DNA of 64,000 nucleotides from Marinobacter sp. es.042 (GCF_900188315.1 NZ_LT897781.1:372001-436000); one strand, 5' to 3'. Shown: positions 15,707 to 29,951, counted from the first letter of the stretch. Translations and numbers: made by a program. Notes: generated by a model from the sequence alone, not told the origin.

Positions 15707-17217
15707 TGCGACTGCCCTCCCAGAACCGCCTCAATATACAATTGGGGGTTCATTAACTGGTCAGCGGCCGTTTCGGCCAGGATGTAAATAGGCTGGCCAT
15801 AAAGACCGATAATCATCGTACATATCGCGAGGCCTACAACAGGCACGTAGAAAGCCCAGCTCTGCTTGTCCCGGACTTCGCCGTTTAGCCTGCGCGTATC
15901 GGTCACGTGTTCTGGCAGCTTCTTCCAGAACACTTCCGCCCAGATCTTGATCATTGAATACAGTGTCAGCAGGCCAACCAGCAGAGCGATCCCCGAGACG
16001 ACGTATTCACTGGCCTCCAGGCTTGCCTTTACAACAATGAACTTGGCGAAGAAACCCGATAAGGGCGGAATCCCGGCAAGAGACAGGGCAGGAATCAGGA
16101 ATAACAGAGCCAGGTAGGGGCGCTGGCGATAAACGCCTCCAAGATCTTTCAGCTCGTAGCTGCCGAGCAGGCGATAGGTAATGCCGCTGACCAGGAACAG
16201 ATTCGTTTTCACGATGATGTGGTGCATGATGTAGAACACCCCGCCGATCAGCGCCAGGGGTGTGAACAGGGCTAGCCCGAGAATCATATAGCCGATCTGG
16301 CTGATGATGTGAAAAGAGAGTATGCGCCTGAACTCGAACTGTGCCGCGGCACCAAGCACCCCTGTCAGCATAGTCAGGGCGGCCGCCCAGAGCAGTATCG
16401 TGTGGGTATAGCCGACGTCCTGCGTGAAAATCAGTGTGAAAACCCGATAGAGCGCGTACACCCCCACCTTGGTGAGCAGTCCTGCGAACAGTGCCGAAAC
16501 GGCAACCTGAGGGGTGTGATAGGAAGCGGGAAGCCAAAAAAACAGCGGGAACGCTGCCGCCTTGATGCCAAAGGACACCATGAACAGCAGGGAAACCACC
16601 GTAACCATGCCGGGGTCATCGACGCTGTTTACCTTTTGAGCGATGTCCGCCATGTTCAGGGTGCCGACCATGCCGTAGAGCAAGCCCACTGCCGAAAGGA
16701 AAATGGCCGACGAGAACAGGTTCAGGGTGACATACTTGATAGCACCCTCCATTTGCGCGCGCTCTCCCCCAAGGGTTAGCAAAGCGAAGGAAGCGAGCAG
16801 CATCACCTCGAACCAAACGAACAGGTTGAATATGTCGCCGGTCAGGAAGGCGCCTGCGACGCCGGCGAGCAACAGATGCATCAGGGGATAATAGCCGAAT
16901 TTTTCATGGCCTTCCGGAGTCGAGGCCAGGGAATAAATCGCAATGGCCAGCCCGATGATGCCGGTAAGCAAAATCATGATGGCGCCCAGCACATCCGAGA
17001 CAAACACGATGCTGAAGGGCGCGGGCCAGCTGCCCATTTCAACAACCAGAAAGCCATGCTCGACGGTCAGGCGCATCAGCCAGATGCTCGCCGCCAGCAG
17101 CAATCCTGTGCCAGCGACGGCAATGACCCGCTGCATGCGTATGGAGCGCCAAAAGGCCAGGGAGAGTGCCCCGGCCACCAAGGGGATCAGAATCGGGAGA
17201 ACAGGTGCCAGGTTCAA
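15703..17217 (-). CDS. mnhD: Mrp antiporter subunit D (first operon), NuoN/NuoM-like
   Basis: Proton-channel subunit homologous to complex I antiporter-like subunits. The 504-residue product is almost entirely hydrophobic, about 14 helices. Key family features are the Glu in [18 protein letters not shown] (the conserved TM5 glutamate), the Lys in [15 protein letters not shown] (TM7), and the LSGFFAKF motif. Start and stop overlap mnhC and mnhE by four bases each. Confidence 0.94.
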   Translation of the reverse strand: MNLAPVLPILIPLVAGALSLAFWRSIRMQRVIAVAGTGLLLAASIWLMRLTVEHGFLVVEMGSWPAPFSIVFVSDVLGAIMILLTGIIGLAIAIYSLASTPEGHEKFGYYPLMHLLLAGVAGAFLTGDIFNLFVWFEVMLLASFALLTLGGERAQMEGAIKYVTLNLFSSAIFLSAVGLLYGMVGTLNMADIAQKVNSVDDPGMVTVVSLLFMVSFGIKAAAFPLFFWLPASYHTPQVAVSALFAGLLTKVGVYALYRVFTLIFTQDVGYTHTILLWAAALTMLTGVLGAAAQFEFRRILSFHIISQIGYMILGLALFTPLALIGGVFYIMHHIIVKTNLFLVSGITYRLLGSYELKDLGGVYRQRPYLALLFLIPALSLAGIPPLSGFFAKFIVVKASLEASEYVVSGIALLVGLLTLYSMIKIWAEVFWKKLPEHVTDTRRLNGEVRDKQSWAFYVPVVGLAICTMIIGLYGQPIYILAETAADQLMNPQLYIEAVLGGQSQ

Positions 17218-17561
17218 GTATCGGTATCCTTCATCTTGTCCAGGTCATCGGTTCCAACCACTTCGTAGGCGCGCCGGATCAAAACGACGGCAAAAGCAAG
17301 AACGCTGAAGGCGATTACGATGGCAGTGAGGACGAGTGCTTGTGGCAGGGGGTCTGCCACTGCGCCTACGATCTGGTCTGCACCCTCTGGAATCAGGGGT
17401 GGGGCACCTCGTGTCAGGCCTGCGACGACGAAAATCAGCAGGTTGGCTGAGTTGCTCAGAATGATCAGGCCTATGACGAGTTTCACGATAGATCGCCTCA
17501 GCATCATGTAAATGCTGGCGGTAAACAGCAGACCGATTACGTAAGCCATCAAGGTTGCCAT
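17214..17561 (-). CDS. mnhC: Mrp antiporter subunit C (first operon), NuoK-like
   Basis: Three-helix subunit homologous to NuoK. The 115-residue product has [19 protein letters not shown] and the highly conserved [25 protein letters not shown] block. The gap of 34 bp to mnhB is the largest inside this operon. Confidence 0.93.
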   Translation of the reverse strand: MATLMAYVIGLLFTASIYMMLRRSIVKLVIGLIILSNSANLLIFVVAGLTRGAPPLIPEGADQIVGAVADPLPQALVLTAIVIAFSVLAFAVVLIRRAYEVVGTDDLDKMKDTDT

Positions 17562-17595
17562 TAGTGGCCTCCCTCCCTACAGATCAATGATCGAG

Positions 17596-18021
17596 TCATT
17601 CTTCGGCCTCCATCAAGCCGATCACAAAGGTCATCAGCGTTCCCAGCACAGTCAGGTATACGCCGATGTCGAAGATCAATACTGTCGACAGTTTCAGATA
17701 GCTTTCGCCGGGCAGGGGAAGTTCCCACCAGTGAGCGGTAAGCATTGGCTGACCGGACCAAAGGGCGGGAAGCGTCGACGCCAGGGCGAACAACAACCCT
17801 GCAGCCAGAATATCGCGAGGGGTGACCCGCAGAAGTTTGCGGGTTGATTCGGCGCCGAAGGAAAATGCATAGAGCACGAAAGCGCTTGCGGCGACCAGGC
17901 CACCGATAAAACCGCCGCCCGGCTCGTCGTGGCCGCGCAAAAGCAGGAAAATCGAAAACATCAGTTGCAGCGGGACGATCGCCAGTGCTGCGGTGTTCAG
18001 GATCAGGGTGCTGGACTTCAT
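17596..18021 (-). CDS. mnhB: Mrp antiporter subunit B (first operon)
   Basis: Four-helix membrane subunit of 141 residues. The MrpB signature is visible as [32 protein letters not shown], followed by the [14 protein letters not shown] block. It is encoded separately from subunit A here, unlike in the operon just upstream, where the equivalent domain is fused to A. It overlaps mnhA by four bases. Confidence 0.93.
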   Translation of the reverse strand: MKSSTLILNTAALAIVPLQLMFSIFLLLRGHDEPGGGFIGGLVAASAFVLYAFSFGAESTRKLLRVTPRDILAAGLLFALASTLPALWSGQPMLTAHWWELPLPGESYLKLSTVLIFDIGVYLTVLGTLMTFVIGLMEAEE

Positions 18022-20327
18022 GATTTATTCTGATCCTCCGCCTTCAATTTGAGCATGGAGTAGACGCCGACAGCAGCCAGGGCCAGAACAAAAATTTCCC
18101 CCAAGGTATCGAGCTGCCGGAAATCCACCAGAATCACGTTGACGATGTTTTTGCCAAATGCCAGTCCAGCGCTGTTCTCGACGTAGTAGCTGGAAATGCT
18201 CTCAAAGTACTGGATATCCAGCACTGCGAGGATGAGGAATGTCATTACAATGCCGGCAAACACTGCGACCGCCAGGTCCCGGTAGCGTTCCCACGGTGAC
18301 GAAAGGTTAACGAAGGGAGGCAGTTTGAAGAGCACCAGGACCAGAAGTATGACTGTGAGCGTTTCAACGAGCAGTTGAGTGATTCCCAGGTCCGGAGCGC
18401 TGAAGTGGATAAAGATCAGGGCGACGCCAAAACCGAGCACGCCAACGGAGGCAACGGAGCCCAGCCGGGATTTGGTTGCGCAGGCGAAGATGGTTGATGC
18501 GACCAGCAGAAGGGCGATGCCGAACTCGTAGAAATAGCCGTCGCTGAAATCAAAATCCAGATGAAATCCTTCCCGGCTGAACAGGGTGTAGCCCGTGAGG
18601 CCGAAAGTAACCAGCACGAGGATCAGCAGATAAATGCCAAGAACACCATTTTGAAGTAGCCGGGTTTGCCAGTCTGCAACTTGCGTGATTCCCAGCATAA
18701 ACCGGAAATACCCTGCTTCCGGACCAATCCGGCTGCCTGCGCTGTTTATGGCGTAAAGGTTTGGCTGCAGCCGCTGCCATTTGTAGAACAGTAGCGACCC
18801 GATCAGAAGGCTGGTCCCAGAAAGAATCAGCGGAATATTTATGCCATGCCAAAGCGCCAAGGCTGTCTGGACGGAGCCGCCGTGGACTGAGGAGATTGCA
18901 GAATCCAGTACAATGCTGGCGGGTACAAAGGGAACGACACCGAAAATCAGCGCTAACAGGGAAAGCACTGCCGGGCCGACCAGCATTCCAAAAGGGGCTT
19001 CGTGCGGTTTTTTCGGCGTTCTGCGAACTTCCCCGAAGAACGGTTTTATTGCAACCAGACCTGCCACCGCGACCACCAGAATGGCAGAAGCGACGGCCAT
19101 GACCAGCAGGCCCATGGACCACAAGGGCGCCTTGAGCAATGACTCAAGCATCAGTTCCTTGGCGACGAAACCAAACAGGGGTGGCAGGCCTGCCAGCGAG
19201 AGTGCGGCCAGGCAGGTGATTGCCGCGGTAAGAGGCATGCTTTGCCTGAGACCTCCCATCTTTGTAATGTCCTTGGTGCCGGTCTCGTGGTCCAGAGCAC
19301 CGGCGAGCATGAACAAGGCGCCTTTGTACAAGGAGTGGGCAAGCAGGAAGCAGATGAAAGCGGTGATGGCCAGCTCGGTACCAACACCGATCAGCATGGT
19401 CAGGGTACCGAGGGCCATCACCGTGGAGTAGGCCAGCACCTTCTTGATGCCAGTGCTGCTGAACGCCAGATAGGCTCCGGTCAGCATAGTTGCAGCCCCG
19501 AAAAGCATCAGTGAGCCACTCCAAAGCGCGTCCCCGCCCATGGATGGATTGAGACGGGCCAATAGATAAACGCCTGCCTTGACCATCGTTGCCGAGTGCA
19601 GGTAGGCAGAGACCGGTGTGGGGGCCGCCATGGCATTGGGCAACCAGAAATGGAACGGCACCTGAGCTGATTTCGTGAAAGCGCCGATGAGAATGCAAAT
19701 TGTCGCTGCGGTGTAAAGGGCGTGTTCTTGAATTTGCAGATCGGAAGCAAGGATCTCAGCGAACGAATAGCTTCCGGTCATAAAGCCGAGCAATATCAAG
19801 CCGGCCATCAGGACGAGGCCGCCCCCGGCGGTTACGAAAAGTCCCTGGAGTGCACACTTGCGTGCTTCCTCGTCCTCGTGGTTGAAGCCAATCAGCATGT
19901 AGGAGGTGATGCTGGTTAACTCCCAGAACACAAAGAACGCGATGAGGTTATCGGATAAAACCAGCCCCAGCATCGACGCCATGAACGACAGCATGATGAC
20001 GTAGAACCGCCCCAGATCCTTGTGACCTTTCAGATAGGAGCCGGCATAAATCAGGATGAACGTACCGATGCCACTGATAAGCAGGGCAAAGACCAGAGAC
20101 AGACCGTCAACGATGAAATCGAGGCTTATATCGAGGCCAGGCATCCACTGGTACTCGATCAGGAGCTTTTCACCATCGCTGATTGCGGGAATCAGGCTGG
20201 CAAAATAAACGGTAAGTGAGGCGGGCAGAAGCGCCAGAAGCCATCCGATGTGCTGGCCGGCCAAGCGGCGGAGCGCCGGCACCGCAAATGCCAGTAAAAA
20301 ACCAGATAGTACAGCCAGTAACATCAT
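18018..20327 (-). CDS. mnhA: Mrp antiporter subunit A (first operon), NuoL-like
   Basis: Largest antiporter subunit (769 residues), homologous to NuoL with a C-terminal NuoJ-like extension. Visible features: the TM5 Glu in [15 protein letters not shown], the TM7-type Lys in [19 protein letters not shown], the [12 protein letters not shown] segment, a second lysine helix in [13 protein letters not shown], and the C-terminal block [25 protein letters not shown]. It is the first gene of the seven-gene unit; 121 bp separate it from mnhG of the upstream operon, enough for its own promoter. Confidence 0.94.
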   Translation of the reverse strand: MMLLAVLSGFLLAFAVPALRRLAGQHIGWLLALLPASLTVYFASLIPAISDGEKLLIEYQWMPGLDISLDFIVDGLSLVFALLISGIGTFILIYAGSYLKGHKDLGRFYVIMLSFMASMLGLVLSDNLIAFFVFWELTSITSYMLIGFNHEDEEARKCALQGLFVTAGGGLVLMAGLILLGFMTGSYSFAEILASDLQIQEHALYTAATICILIGAFTKSAQVPFHFWLPNAMAAPTPVSAYLHSATMVKAGVYLLARLNPSMGGDALWSGSLMLFGAATMLTGAYLAFSSTGIKKVLAYSTVMALGTLTMLIGVGTELAITAFICFLLAHSLYKGALFMLAGALDHETGTKDITKMGGLRQSMPLTAAITCLAALSLAGLPPLFGFVAKELMLESLLKAPLWSMGLLVMAVASAILVVAVAGLVAIKPFFGEVRRTPKKPHEAPFGMLVGPAVLSLLALIFGVVPFVPASIVLDSAISSVHGGSVQTALALWHGINIPLILSGTSLLIGSLLFYKWQRLQPNLYAINSAGSRIGPEAGYFRFMLGITQVADWQTRLLQNGVLGIYLLILVLVTFGLTGYTLFSREGFHLDFDFSDGYFYEFGIALLLVASTIFACATKSRLGSVASVGVLGFGVALIFIHFSAPDLGITQLLVETLTVILLVLVLFKLPPFVNLSSPWERYRDLAVAVFAGIVMTFLILAVLDIQYFESISSYYVENSAGLAFGKNIVNVILVDFRQLDTLGEIFVLALAAVGVYSMLKLKAEDQNKS

Positions 20328-20448
20328 TTAAGGGTGCTCCGTTAGAACCCGGTTCTCAGTGTTATGCAGTTATCAGACTCCGGCCTTTGCACTTAGATCA
20401 TACGCTGCTAAGCGAAAATCGATACAACATGTTGCGGCAGCGAAAGCT

Positions 20449-20781
20449 TCATTGATCCCAGGTTTGGCCGCGGGTGTTTTTGGTAGTCTTGACCTCCAGG
20501 TGCATGGCGGCTTTGGCCAGGAAGTTAGCGCTTACGGGCGCTGTCATGAACAGAAAGGCAGTGATCAGGACCTCTTCAACGCCGATGCCCTTGCCGAGGG
20601 TACTGAAATAAATCACCGAGCTGACAACAATGGCGCCCACGCCGACGGTGGTTGCCTTGGTCGGGCCGTGCAAGCGGGTGTAAAAATCCGGCAGGCGGGC
20701 CAGGCCAATCGCCCCGATAAGAGTAAAGGCGCCACCGACAAGCAGCAAAGCGGAAATGGCGTATTCTGCGAAGGTGCTCAT
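20449..20781 (-). CDS. mnhG: Mrp antiporter subunit G (second operon)
   Basis: Subunit G paralogue of 110 residues with IGLARLPDFYTRLHGPTKATTVGVGAIV and the FMTAPVSANFLAKAAMHL block. It lacks the acidic tail of the first-operon MrpG. It is the last gene of the six-gene upstream operon. The DFYTRLHGPTK version of the motif is characteristic of the A-B fused (group 2) Mrp systems. Confidence 0.92.
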   Translation of the reverse strand: MSTFAEYAISALLLVGGAFTLIGAIGLARLPDFYTRLHGPTKATTVGVGAIVVSSVIYFSTLGKGIGVEEVLITAFLFMTAPVSANFLAKAAMHLEVKTTKNTRGQTWDQ

Positions 20782-20796
20782 CAGGTTTTCTCCGGG

Positions 20797-21066
20797 TTAT
20801 TCAATGACGCTGCCGCGCTTGAGGTATTTTGCCATTGCAACGGTTCCGACGAATCCCATCACCGCAATGAGCAGGGCGGACTCGAGGTACATCCGTGTTT
20901 GTAGCGTTATACCAAGCAGCACGATAAGTGCGATGGCATTGACGTAAAGAGTGTCGAGTGCCAACACTCTATCGGGCGCATCCGGCCCTTTGATCACGCG
21001 ATAAACGTTCAGCAAGGCTGCCAGCGTGACCATGGCGATGGTGATGTAGAGCGCAATAAGAATCAT
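20797..21066 (-). CDS. mnhF: Mrp antiporter subunit F (second operon)
   Basis: Three-helix subunit of 89 residues with the MrpF block RVIKGPDAPDRVLALDTLYVNAIALIVLLG and the MGFVGTVAMAKYLKRG end. Its start overlaps the mnhE stop by four bases. Confidence 0.92.
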   Translation of the reverse strand: MILIALYITIAMVTLAALLNVYRVIKGPDAPDRVLALDTLYVNAIALIVLLGITLQTRMYLESALLIAVMGFVGTVAMAKYLKRGSVIE

Positions 21067-21551
21067 CGGAACATCTCCAGCAGTGGCTTCTCATAACGGG
21101 CTCGAATCGTATCGATGACTTCCTGCTCATCCTCGGCGTCCAGTGAATGGATGAGGATCAGTTTGTTGTCATCACTGACATCGGCACCTACCGTTCCGGG
21201 CGTCAATGAGATAGTGCTGACCAGAATGCTGATGGCGAGGGGGTGATCCAGTTCCAGAGGATAACAGATGAACATCGGGCGCGGCTGCCGGGGGCTGAGT
21301 ATGAGCTTTGCCACTTCAACACTGGCAACAATAATATCCCATAGAACTCGCAACGCGTAGGCTGGCGCCCGCCAACCCCTGATTACAGCGGGGCGGTCGG
21401 GCCAGAATCCCCGGGTCAGTTGGGGTATCCCCCAGGCAAGTATAATGCCCATTACGACACTGCCCCCGCTTATGCCGTCACTCAGAAACTGCCAGGTGAC
21501 GAACAGGGTCAGGCTTAGCCAGGGCTGAGGAAAACTGAGGCGATCAAGCAT
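21063..21551 (-). CDS. mnhE: Mrp antiporter subunit E (second operon)
   Basis: Membrane subunit of 162 residues with the family blocks RVLWDIIVASVEVAKLIL and STISLTPGTVGADVSDDNKLILIHSLD. It abuts mnhD by one base. Sequence identity to the first-operon paralogue is visibly low outside the motifs, so the duplication is old or the operons have separate origins. Confidence 0.92.
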   Translation of the reverse strand: MLDRLSFPQPWLSLTLFVTWQFLSDGISGGSVVMGIILAWGIPQLTRGFWPDRPAVIRGWRAPAYALRVLWDIIVASVEVAKLILSPRQPRPMFICYPLELDHPLAISILVSTISLTPGTVGADVSDDNKLILIHSLDAEDEQEVIDTIRARYEKPLLEMFR

Positions 21552-23068
21552 TAGTTGTCCTCCCCGACCATGGGCGTCTGCAAGATTTCGATGTAAGCGT
21601 CGCTGTTGTGCAGTTGCGCTGCCGTTGCATCGGTATAGTTCATAATGGGGCCGGCCAGTACAACCATGACAATGGCCATGGCAGTGAGTGCTCCCGCTGC
21701 CACGGAAATTCGGCCATTGAGCGGATCCGGTTTTTCCAGATGACCATCCACGGTGCGCCAGAACACGATGCTACCAGCGCGGCTGTAGGCAATGAGGGTC
21801 AGGAAGCTGCCGATCAGCAGTACTGACCATAGCCAGGCCATCTCGGCTCCCGATTCAACAGACTGCAGAATCAGCACCTTGCCAAAGAAACCACTCAGAG
21901 GCGGCAGACCGGCCGCAGCGACGGCACCAACCAGGAACAGAACACTCAGGAAGGTCCGGCTCTGCATTTTAGGCGCTGTAACAATGCGGTCTTTCGCTGA
22001 ACCTCGCTGGTTAGCGACCAGCTCAGCAACAAGGAACAGGCCGCCCACCGTCCAGGTCGTGCTTAGAAGGTAGAAAAGGGCGGCAGACAGTCCGGCTTCG
22101 GAGCCAAGTGCAATTGGAGCCAGCAAGGTGCCTACCGAAATGATCACCTGCCAGGCAACCAGTGTCTTCAGAGTGCCGGACCCCAGTGCCCCGATAACGC
22201 CCATGGCCAGGGTAGCCAGGGCAATCGGGAACAGCCAGTCCATGCCGAGGTTGGCGAGCTTGCCTGCATCGTCGCCGAAGACCAGCAGATAGACTCGCAA
22301 GATGGCGTAAATGCCAACCTTGGTCATAACCGCAAACAATGCCGCAACCGGTGCCGTCGCTTTTGAATAGGCCCTTGGGAGCCAGAAGCAAAGGGGCAGA
22401 ATGGCGGCTTTAAGGCCGAAGACTACCAGTAACATCATGCCTCCGGCTTTGACGATGTTCAGGCCTTCTCCGGAGATTTGGGGAACCTTCACCGCGAGAT
22501 CCGCCATGTTCAGTGTGCCGGTGACGCTGTAGATCATGCCGACGCTGATCAGGAACACCGCAGAACCGATCAGGTTCAGCACGACATAGTGCAGGCCCGG
22601 AACCGTTCTGACTGTTCCGCCGCCATGCATCAGTAGACCATATGACGCGATGAGCAGAACCTCGAAAGCAACAAACAGGTTGAACAGGTCGCCGGTGAGG
22701 AAAGCAATGTTCAGCCCCATGAGCTGGAACAGGAACAGGCCGTGGAACTGGCGGTTCCCTTCATCGGCACCGCCTATTGCAAAGAGGTGACAGAAAAGGG
22801 CCAGAATGGCGGTCATGATCAGCATCAGGGCAGCCAATCGGTCCAGCACCAGCACGATCCCGAACGGGGGCTGCCAGTTGCCGAATGCATAGATCCGATA
22901 ACTGTCATCGCTTGCCATGACCAGGAGCACGATGGCGGATACCAGCATCAGTACCGTTGTGGCCAGAGCCAGCGTCCGCCTCAGGCGGATAGGCGCGTAG
23001 CCCATAAAGGCCTGGAGAATGCCGCCGAGCAGGGGAATAAGAATAGGAGCGGTAAGCCAGTGGTTCAT
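21551..23068 (-). CDS. mnhD: Mrp antiporter subunit D (second operon)
   Basis: Proton-channel subunit of 505 residues. The TM5 Glu is in FNLFVAFEVLLIASYGLLMHG, the TM7-type Lys in VFGLKAAILPLCFWLPRAY, and a later LSGFFGKVLIL block is present. It overlaps mnhC by four bases and mnhE by one. Confidence 0.93.
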   Translation of the reverse strand: MNHWLTAPILIPLLGGILQAFMGYAPIRLRRTLALATTVLMLVSAIVLLVMASDDSYRIYAFGNWQPPFGIVLVLDRLAALMLIMTAILALFCHLFAIGGADEGNRQFHGLFLFQLMGLNIAFLTGDLFNLFVAFEVLLIASYGLLMHGGGTVRTVPGLHYVVLNLIGSAVFLISVGMIYSVTGTLNMADLAVKVPQISGEGLNIVKAGGMMLLVVFGLKAAILPLCFWLPRAYSKATAPVAALFAVMTKVGIYAILRVYLLVFGDDAGKLANLGMDWLFPIALATLAMGVIGALGSGTLKTLVAWQVIISVGTLLAPIALGSEAGLSAALFYLLSTTWTVGGLFLVAELVANQRGSAKDRIVTAPKMQSRTFLSVLFLVGAVAAAGLPPLSGFFGKVLILQSVESGAEMAWLWSVLLIGSFLTLIAYSRAGSIVFWRTVDGHLEKPDPLNGRISVAAGALTAMAIVMVVLAGPIMNYTDATAAQLHNSDAYIEILQTPMVGEDN

Positions 23069-23433
23069 TTACCGGTAACCTCCGATTCTTCCTCCGGTGC
23101 GGGTGATTTGTAGGGCTGCTTGCCATCCACATGATCGTCCTCATTGTCTGCCAGGTTGCGCAGGGACAGCACGACAACAAATGCGGTCATGGCAAAGCCA
23201 ATGACAATAGCGGTAAGCACCAGCGCTTGCGGCAGCGGATCCGCGTAGCTGCTGGCAGTACCGATGATCGGCTGCTGGCCTGTAGCCAGGCGGCCACTGG
23301 AGAACAGAAACAGGTTGACGCCGTAAGACAGCAGCGTCAGGCCAACAACCACGGGGAAGGTGCGAGCGCGCAGAATCAGATAGACGCCGGAAGCTGTCAG
23401 TGCGCCGATCACCAATGCGAATACCAGCTCCAT
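23065..23433 (-). CDS. mnhC: Mrp antiporter subunit C (second operon)
   Basis: NuoK-like three-helix subunit of 122 residues with LLSYGVNLFLFSSGRL and the [25 protein letters not shown] block. A charged C-terminal tail (NEDDHVDGK region) follows the last helix. Its first base overlaps the last base of the fused mnhAB gene. Confidence 0.93.
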   Translation of the reverse strand: MELVFALVIGALTASGVYLILRARTFPVVVGLTLLSYGVNLFLFSSGRLATGQQPIIGTASSYADPLPQALVLTAIVIGFAMTAFVVVLSLRNLADNEDDHVDGKQPYKSPAPEEESEVTGK

Positions 23434-26234
23434 TACGCACCCTCCTGTTTGGGCCTGATCGCAGAATGAGGAGACAGACGCCCGACCGTCACCAGTGACA
23501 GCAGCGTGGCACCGATGACCGCGAGATAGACGCCCAGATCAAAGATCAGCGCTGAGGCGACCTCGAATTTGCCCACTACCGGCCAGGTTATGTAATCGAA
23601 GGTAGAGGTAAGGAACGGGTAACCGAAGGCGAAGCTGCCCAAACCGGCAATCGTTGCAAATAACAGGCCCAGACCGATGACGTTATGGTAGCGGAGTCGG
23701 ATTCGATCCTCTGTCCACTCCATGCCGTTGGCGATGTATTGAAGAATCAGGGCAATGGAGGTGATCAGACCGGCGATAAAGCCACCGCCTGGCAGGTTGT
23801 GGCCGCGCAGGAAAATGAAAGCGGACACCATCAGGGCAAGCGGTAGCATTGGCCGGGCAATCAGACTCAGCATCAGAGGGTGAGCATCCCGTGCCCATGC
23901 GTGACCGGCGCCGTCGCTTGGTGGTGGCGTCAACGCGGTGTCCCTGAGCATGGCGTAGATGCCAAGGGCGGCAATGGCGAGGACTGTAATTTCACCCAGG
24001 GTGTCGAAGCCACGGAAGTCGACGAGAATAACGTTGACCACATTGGTGCCACCGCCACCGGGTTTACTGTTCTCCAGGAAGAACTCAGAGATAGAGCTGA
24101 ATGGCTGAGTCAGCATGGCAAGCGTTACAAGGGTCATTCCAATACCCGCGACTGCCGCAATAGCAATATCCCGCATACGACGCCCAATCGTTGCTTCGAT
24201 GGGCGTCCAGGGGCGCATGTAATAGATTGCGAGCATCAGCAGGACGATGGTGACAACTTCCACAGAGAGCTGGGTCATAGCCAGGTCCGGCGCCGAAAAG
24301 CGGGCGAAGGCCAGAGCCACGACTAGCCCGACAACACTCAGGAGAACCAGTGCATAGAAGCGCTGTCGATGAAGTCCTGCTGTGGCGAAAGCGCAGAGTA
24401 TCAGTACCGCGGCCGCAATCGCCGTTGGGGCGTCCACCGGGCTCAAGCCGTTTTCACCGATAAAAATCCCGAGATCGAGCAGCGGCATGGCTGCAACGAC
24501 GATCACGCTGAGTAACAACAGTAATGCGTAGCGTTGCAGCGAACCATTCTCAACGCGCGATGTGAGGCGGTTGGCAAGGTCGACGACCTTCAGGACAACG
24601 CTCTCGAATACGGCTTTCTCATCGATTTCCTTGAAGCGGGCGTGGAAATCGAAGAAGCGCTGACGTTGGCTGTACATGAGCAGGCCGCCAAAGAATGCGA
24701 CAAAACTCATGAGCAGCGGAAGGTTGAAGCCGTGGTAGACAGAAAGGGTATATTCGGGCACATCGCCGCCAAGCGTGGCCGAAGCGGCAATATAGAGTAG
24801 CGGTCCCACCGCCACCGCAGGGAAAAGGCCAACCATAATGCAGGCGAACACCAGGATCTCCACCGGAAATTTCATATAGCGGGGAGGTTCATGCGGCGGG
24901 TAAATGGGAAGATCCACGGGCTTGCCGTTGAAGAATACATCGTGGACAAAACGTGCTGAGTAAGCCACAGCGAAAATACCCGCGAGTGTTGCAACGATCG
25001 GTGGTAGCCAGGCCCAGAGCCCTGGCAGGTTCAGCTCCAGGGATTCGGCAAAGAACATCTCCTTGCTCAGGAAGCCGTTCAGCAGTGGAACGCCTGCCAT
25101 GGATGAGGCGGCCACCATGGCCAGGGTTGCGGTGTGTGGCATGTAGCGCCAAAGGCCATTGATGCGCCGCATATCCCGGGTGCCGGTTTCATGGTCGATG
25201 ATACCGGCGGCCATAAACAGGGAGGCTTTGAAGGTGGCGTGGTTAATTACGTGGAAAACCGCAGCCACGGCGGCAAGCTGGGTGCCCATGCCGAACAGCA
25301 GGGTGATCAGGCCCAGGTGACTAACCGTTGAGTGGGCAAGCAGGCCTTTCAGGTCGTGCTTGAACATGGCCACATAGGCACCAATGAGCAGGGTGGCCAT
25401 GCCGGTAAAGCTGACCATGTAGAACCACTGTTCAGTGCCTGCCAGGGTGGGATATAGCCGGGCCATGAGAAAAATACCGGCTTTGACCATGGTGGCAGAG
25501 TGCAGGTAGGCCGAGACCGGTGTCGGTGCCTGCATGGCGTGAGGCAGCCAGAAATGGAACGGGAACTGGGCCGATTTGGTGAACGCGCCCAGCAGAACCA
25601 GGGTCAGAGCGACCGGATACATGGCATGAGCCTTAATCTGGTCTCCGGCTGCCAGCACGTCATCAAGTTCGAAGCTGCCAACAATGTTGCCGATGATCAG
25701 AATGCCGGCGAGCAGTGCAAGGCCGCCGCCGCCGGTTACCGCGAGTGCCATTCGGGCACCACGGCGGGCGTCCTGTTTATGGGTCCAGAAACTGATCAAC
25801 AGGAACGAGGTCAGGCTGGTCAGTTCCCAGAAAATCATCATCAGGAGCAGGTTGCTTGAGAGCACGATGCCGAGCATCGAGCCCTTGAAGCAGAGCAGCA
25901 GGGCATAGAACTTGCCAACGTTCTCGTATGCCTTCAGATAATAGCGGGCGTAGAGAATGATCAGCAGCCCGATAATCAGGATCAGCAGCGCGAACAGTAG
26001 CGAGAGGCCGTCCAGCCGGAAACTCAGGGACAGGCCAAGTGCCGGCAGCCACTCGTAGCTATGCAGGACCACGCCGCCATCGGCCAGTGTTTCCCAATGA
26101 GGAAAAAGGGCTGCGAGCGCGATCAGCGCGGGTACAGAAGATGCAACGGCAATCGCCGTTCTGCCGCCTTGAGCGAAAAGGGGCGCGGCTATGGCACCCA
26201 GAAAAGGCAGTAAAACAACCAGCGGTAGCGACAT
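23433..26234 (-). CDS. Fused Mrp antiporter subunit A-B (second operon)
   Basis: A 933-residue fusion of MrpA and MrpB. Residues about 1-765 are MrpA: TM5 Glu in LLMMIFWELTSLTSFLLISFW, the [19 protein letters not shown] lysine helix, and FRGFDTLGEITVLAIAALGIYAML near the end. Residues about 795-930 are an MrpB domain: MVSAFIFLRGHNLPGGGFIAGLITS and LGVYLAVIGATLLSLV. Fusion of A with B and the resulting six-gene operon define group 2 Mrp systems. It is the first gene of the operon and has a 353-bp intergenic region upstream. Confidence 0.94.
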   Translation of the reverse strand: MSLPLVVLLPFLGAIAAPLFAQGGRTAIAVASSVPALIALAALFPHWETLADGGVVLHSYEWLPALGLSLSFRLDGLSLLFALLILIIGLLIILYARYYLKAYENVGKFYALLLCFKGSMLGIVLSSNLLLMMIFWELTSLTSFLLISFWTHKQDARRGARMALAVTGGGGLALLAGILIIGNIVGSFELDDVLAAGDQIKAHAMYPVALTLVLLGAFTKSAQFPFHFWLPHAMQAPTPVSAYLHSATMVKAGIFLMARLYPTLAGTEQWFYMVSFTGMATLLIGAYVAMFKHDLKGLLAHSTVSHLGLITLLFGMGTQLAAVAAVFHVINHATFKASLFMAAGIIDHETGTRDMRRINGLWRYMPHTATLAMVAASSMAGVPLLNGFLSKEMFFAESLELNLPGLWAWLPPIVATLAGIFAVAYSARFVHDVFFNGKPVDLPIYPPHEPPRYMKFPVEILVFACIMVGLFPAVAVGPLLYIAASATLGGDVPEYTLSVYHGFNLPLLMSFVAFFGGLLMYSQRQRFFDFHARFKEIDEKAVFESVVLKVVDLANRLTSRVENGSLQRYALLLLLSVIVVAAMPLLDLGIFIGENGLSPVDAPTAIAAAVLILCAFATAGLHRQRFYALVLLSVVGLVVALAFARFSAPDLAMTQLSVEVVTIVLLMLAIYYMRPWTPIEATIGRRMRDIAIAAVAGIGMTLVTLAMLTQPFSSISEFFLENSKPGGGGTNVVNVILVDFRGFDTLGEITVLAIAALGIYAMLRDTALTPPPSDGAGHAWARDAHPLMLSLIARPMLPLALMVSAFIFLRGHNLPGGGFIAGLITSIALILQYIANGMEWTEDRIRLRYHNVIGLGLLFATIAGLGSFAFGYPFLTSTFDYITWPVVGKFEVASALIFDLGVYLAVIGATLLSLVTVGRLSPHSAIRPKQEGA

Positions 26235-29661
<3,427 letters not shown>

Positions 29662-29676
29662 AAGGGTTTAGTTTGG

Positions 29677-29841
29677 TTAGCGGGCGGCTTTCAAGGCATT
29701 TGAAATCGCCTCGGCTTCAGCTTCAAGTACCTGACTTCGAAGGCTGTTTCCCTGTTGCAGTGCCTGCTCGATCTGCTTGCGCTTCATGTCGTACAGCCTG
29801 CTCAGAATCTCTGCCTGGCTTTGTCTGATCGGTGCATTCAT
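29677..29841 (-). CDS. Small helical hypothetical protein, 54 residues
   Basis: A short gene easily missed by length cutoffs. The ATG at 29841 is preceded by GGGGAGG with a seven-base spacing, one of the strongest ribosome binding sites in the window. The product starts MNAPIRQSQAEILSRLYDMK and continues as an amphipathic, Gln/Glu/Ala-rich helix to the end (EAEAISNALKAAR). No signal peptide or membrane segment is present. It lies between the convergent CBS-protein gene and the AraC-type regulator gene. Function unknown. Confidence 0.65.
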   Translation of the reverse strand: MNAPIRQSQAEILSRLYDMKRKQIEQALQQGNSLRSQVLEAEAEAISNALKAAR

Positions 29842-29951
29842 GGCGGACCTCCCCATAGTGACACCTGTCGGTATTCTTTACGTTTAAGGCCGAACATTGG
29901 CCTTGATTGGAAACCGATGCATAACCCGGGCCATGCAGGACCGACCGGACA

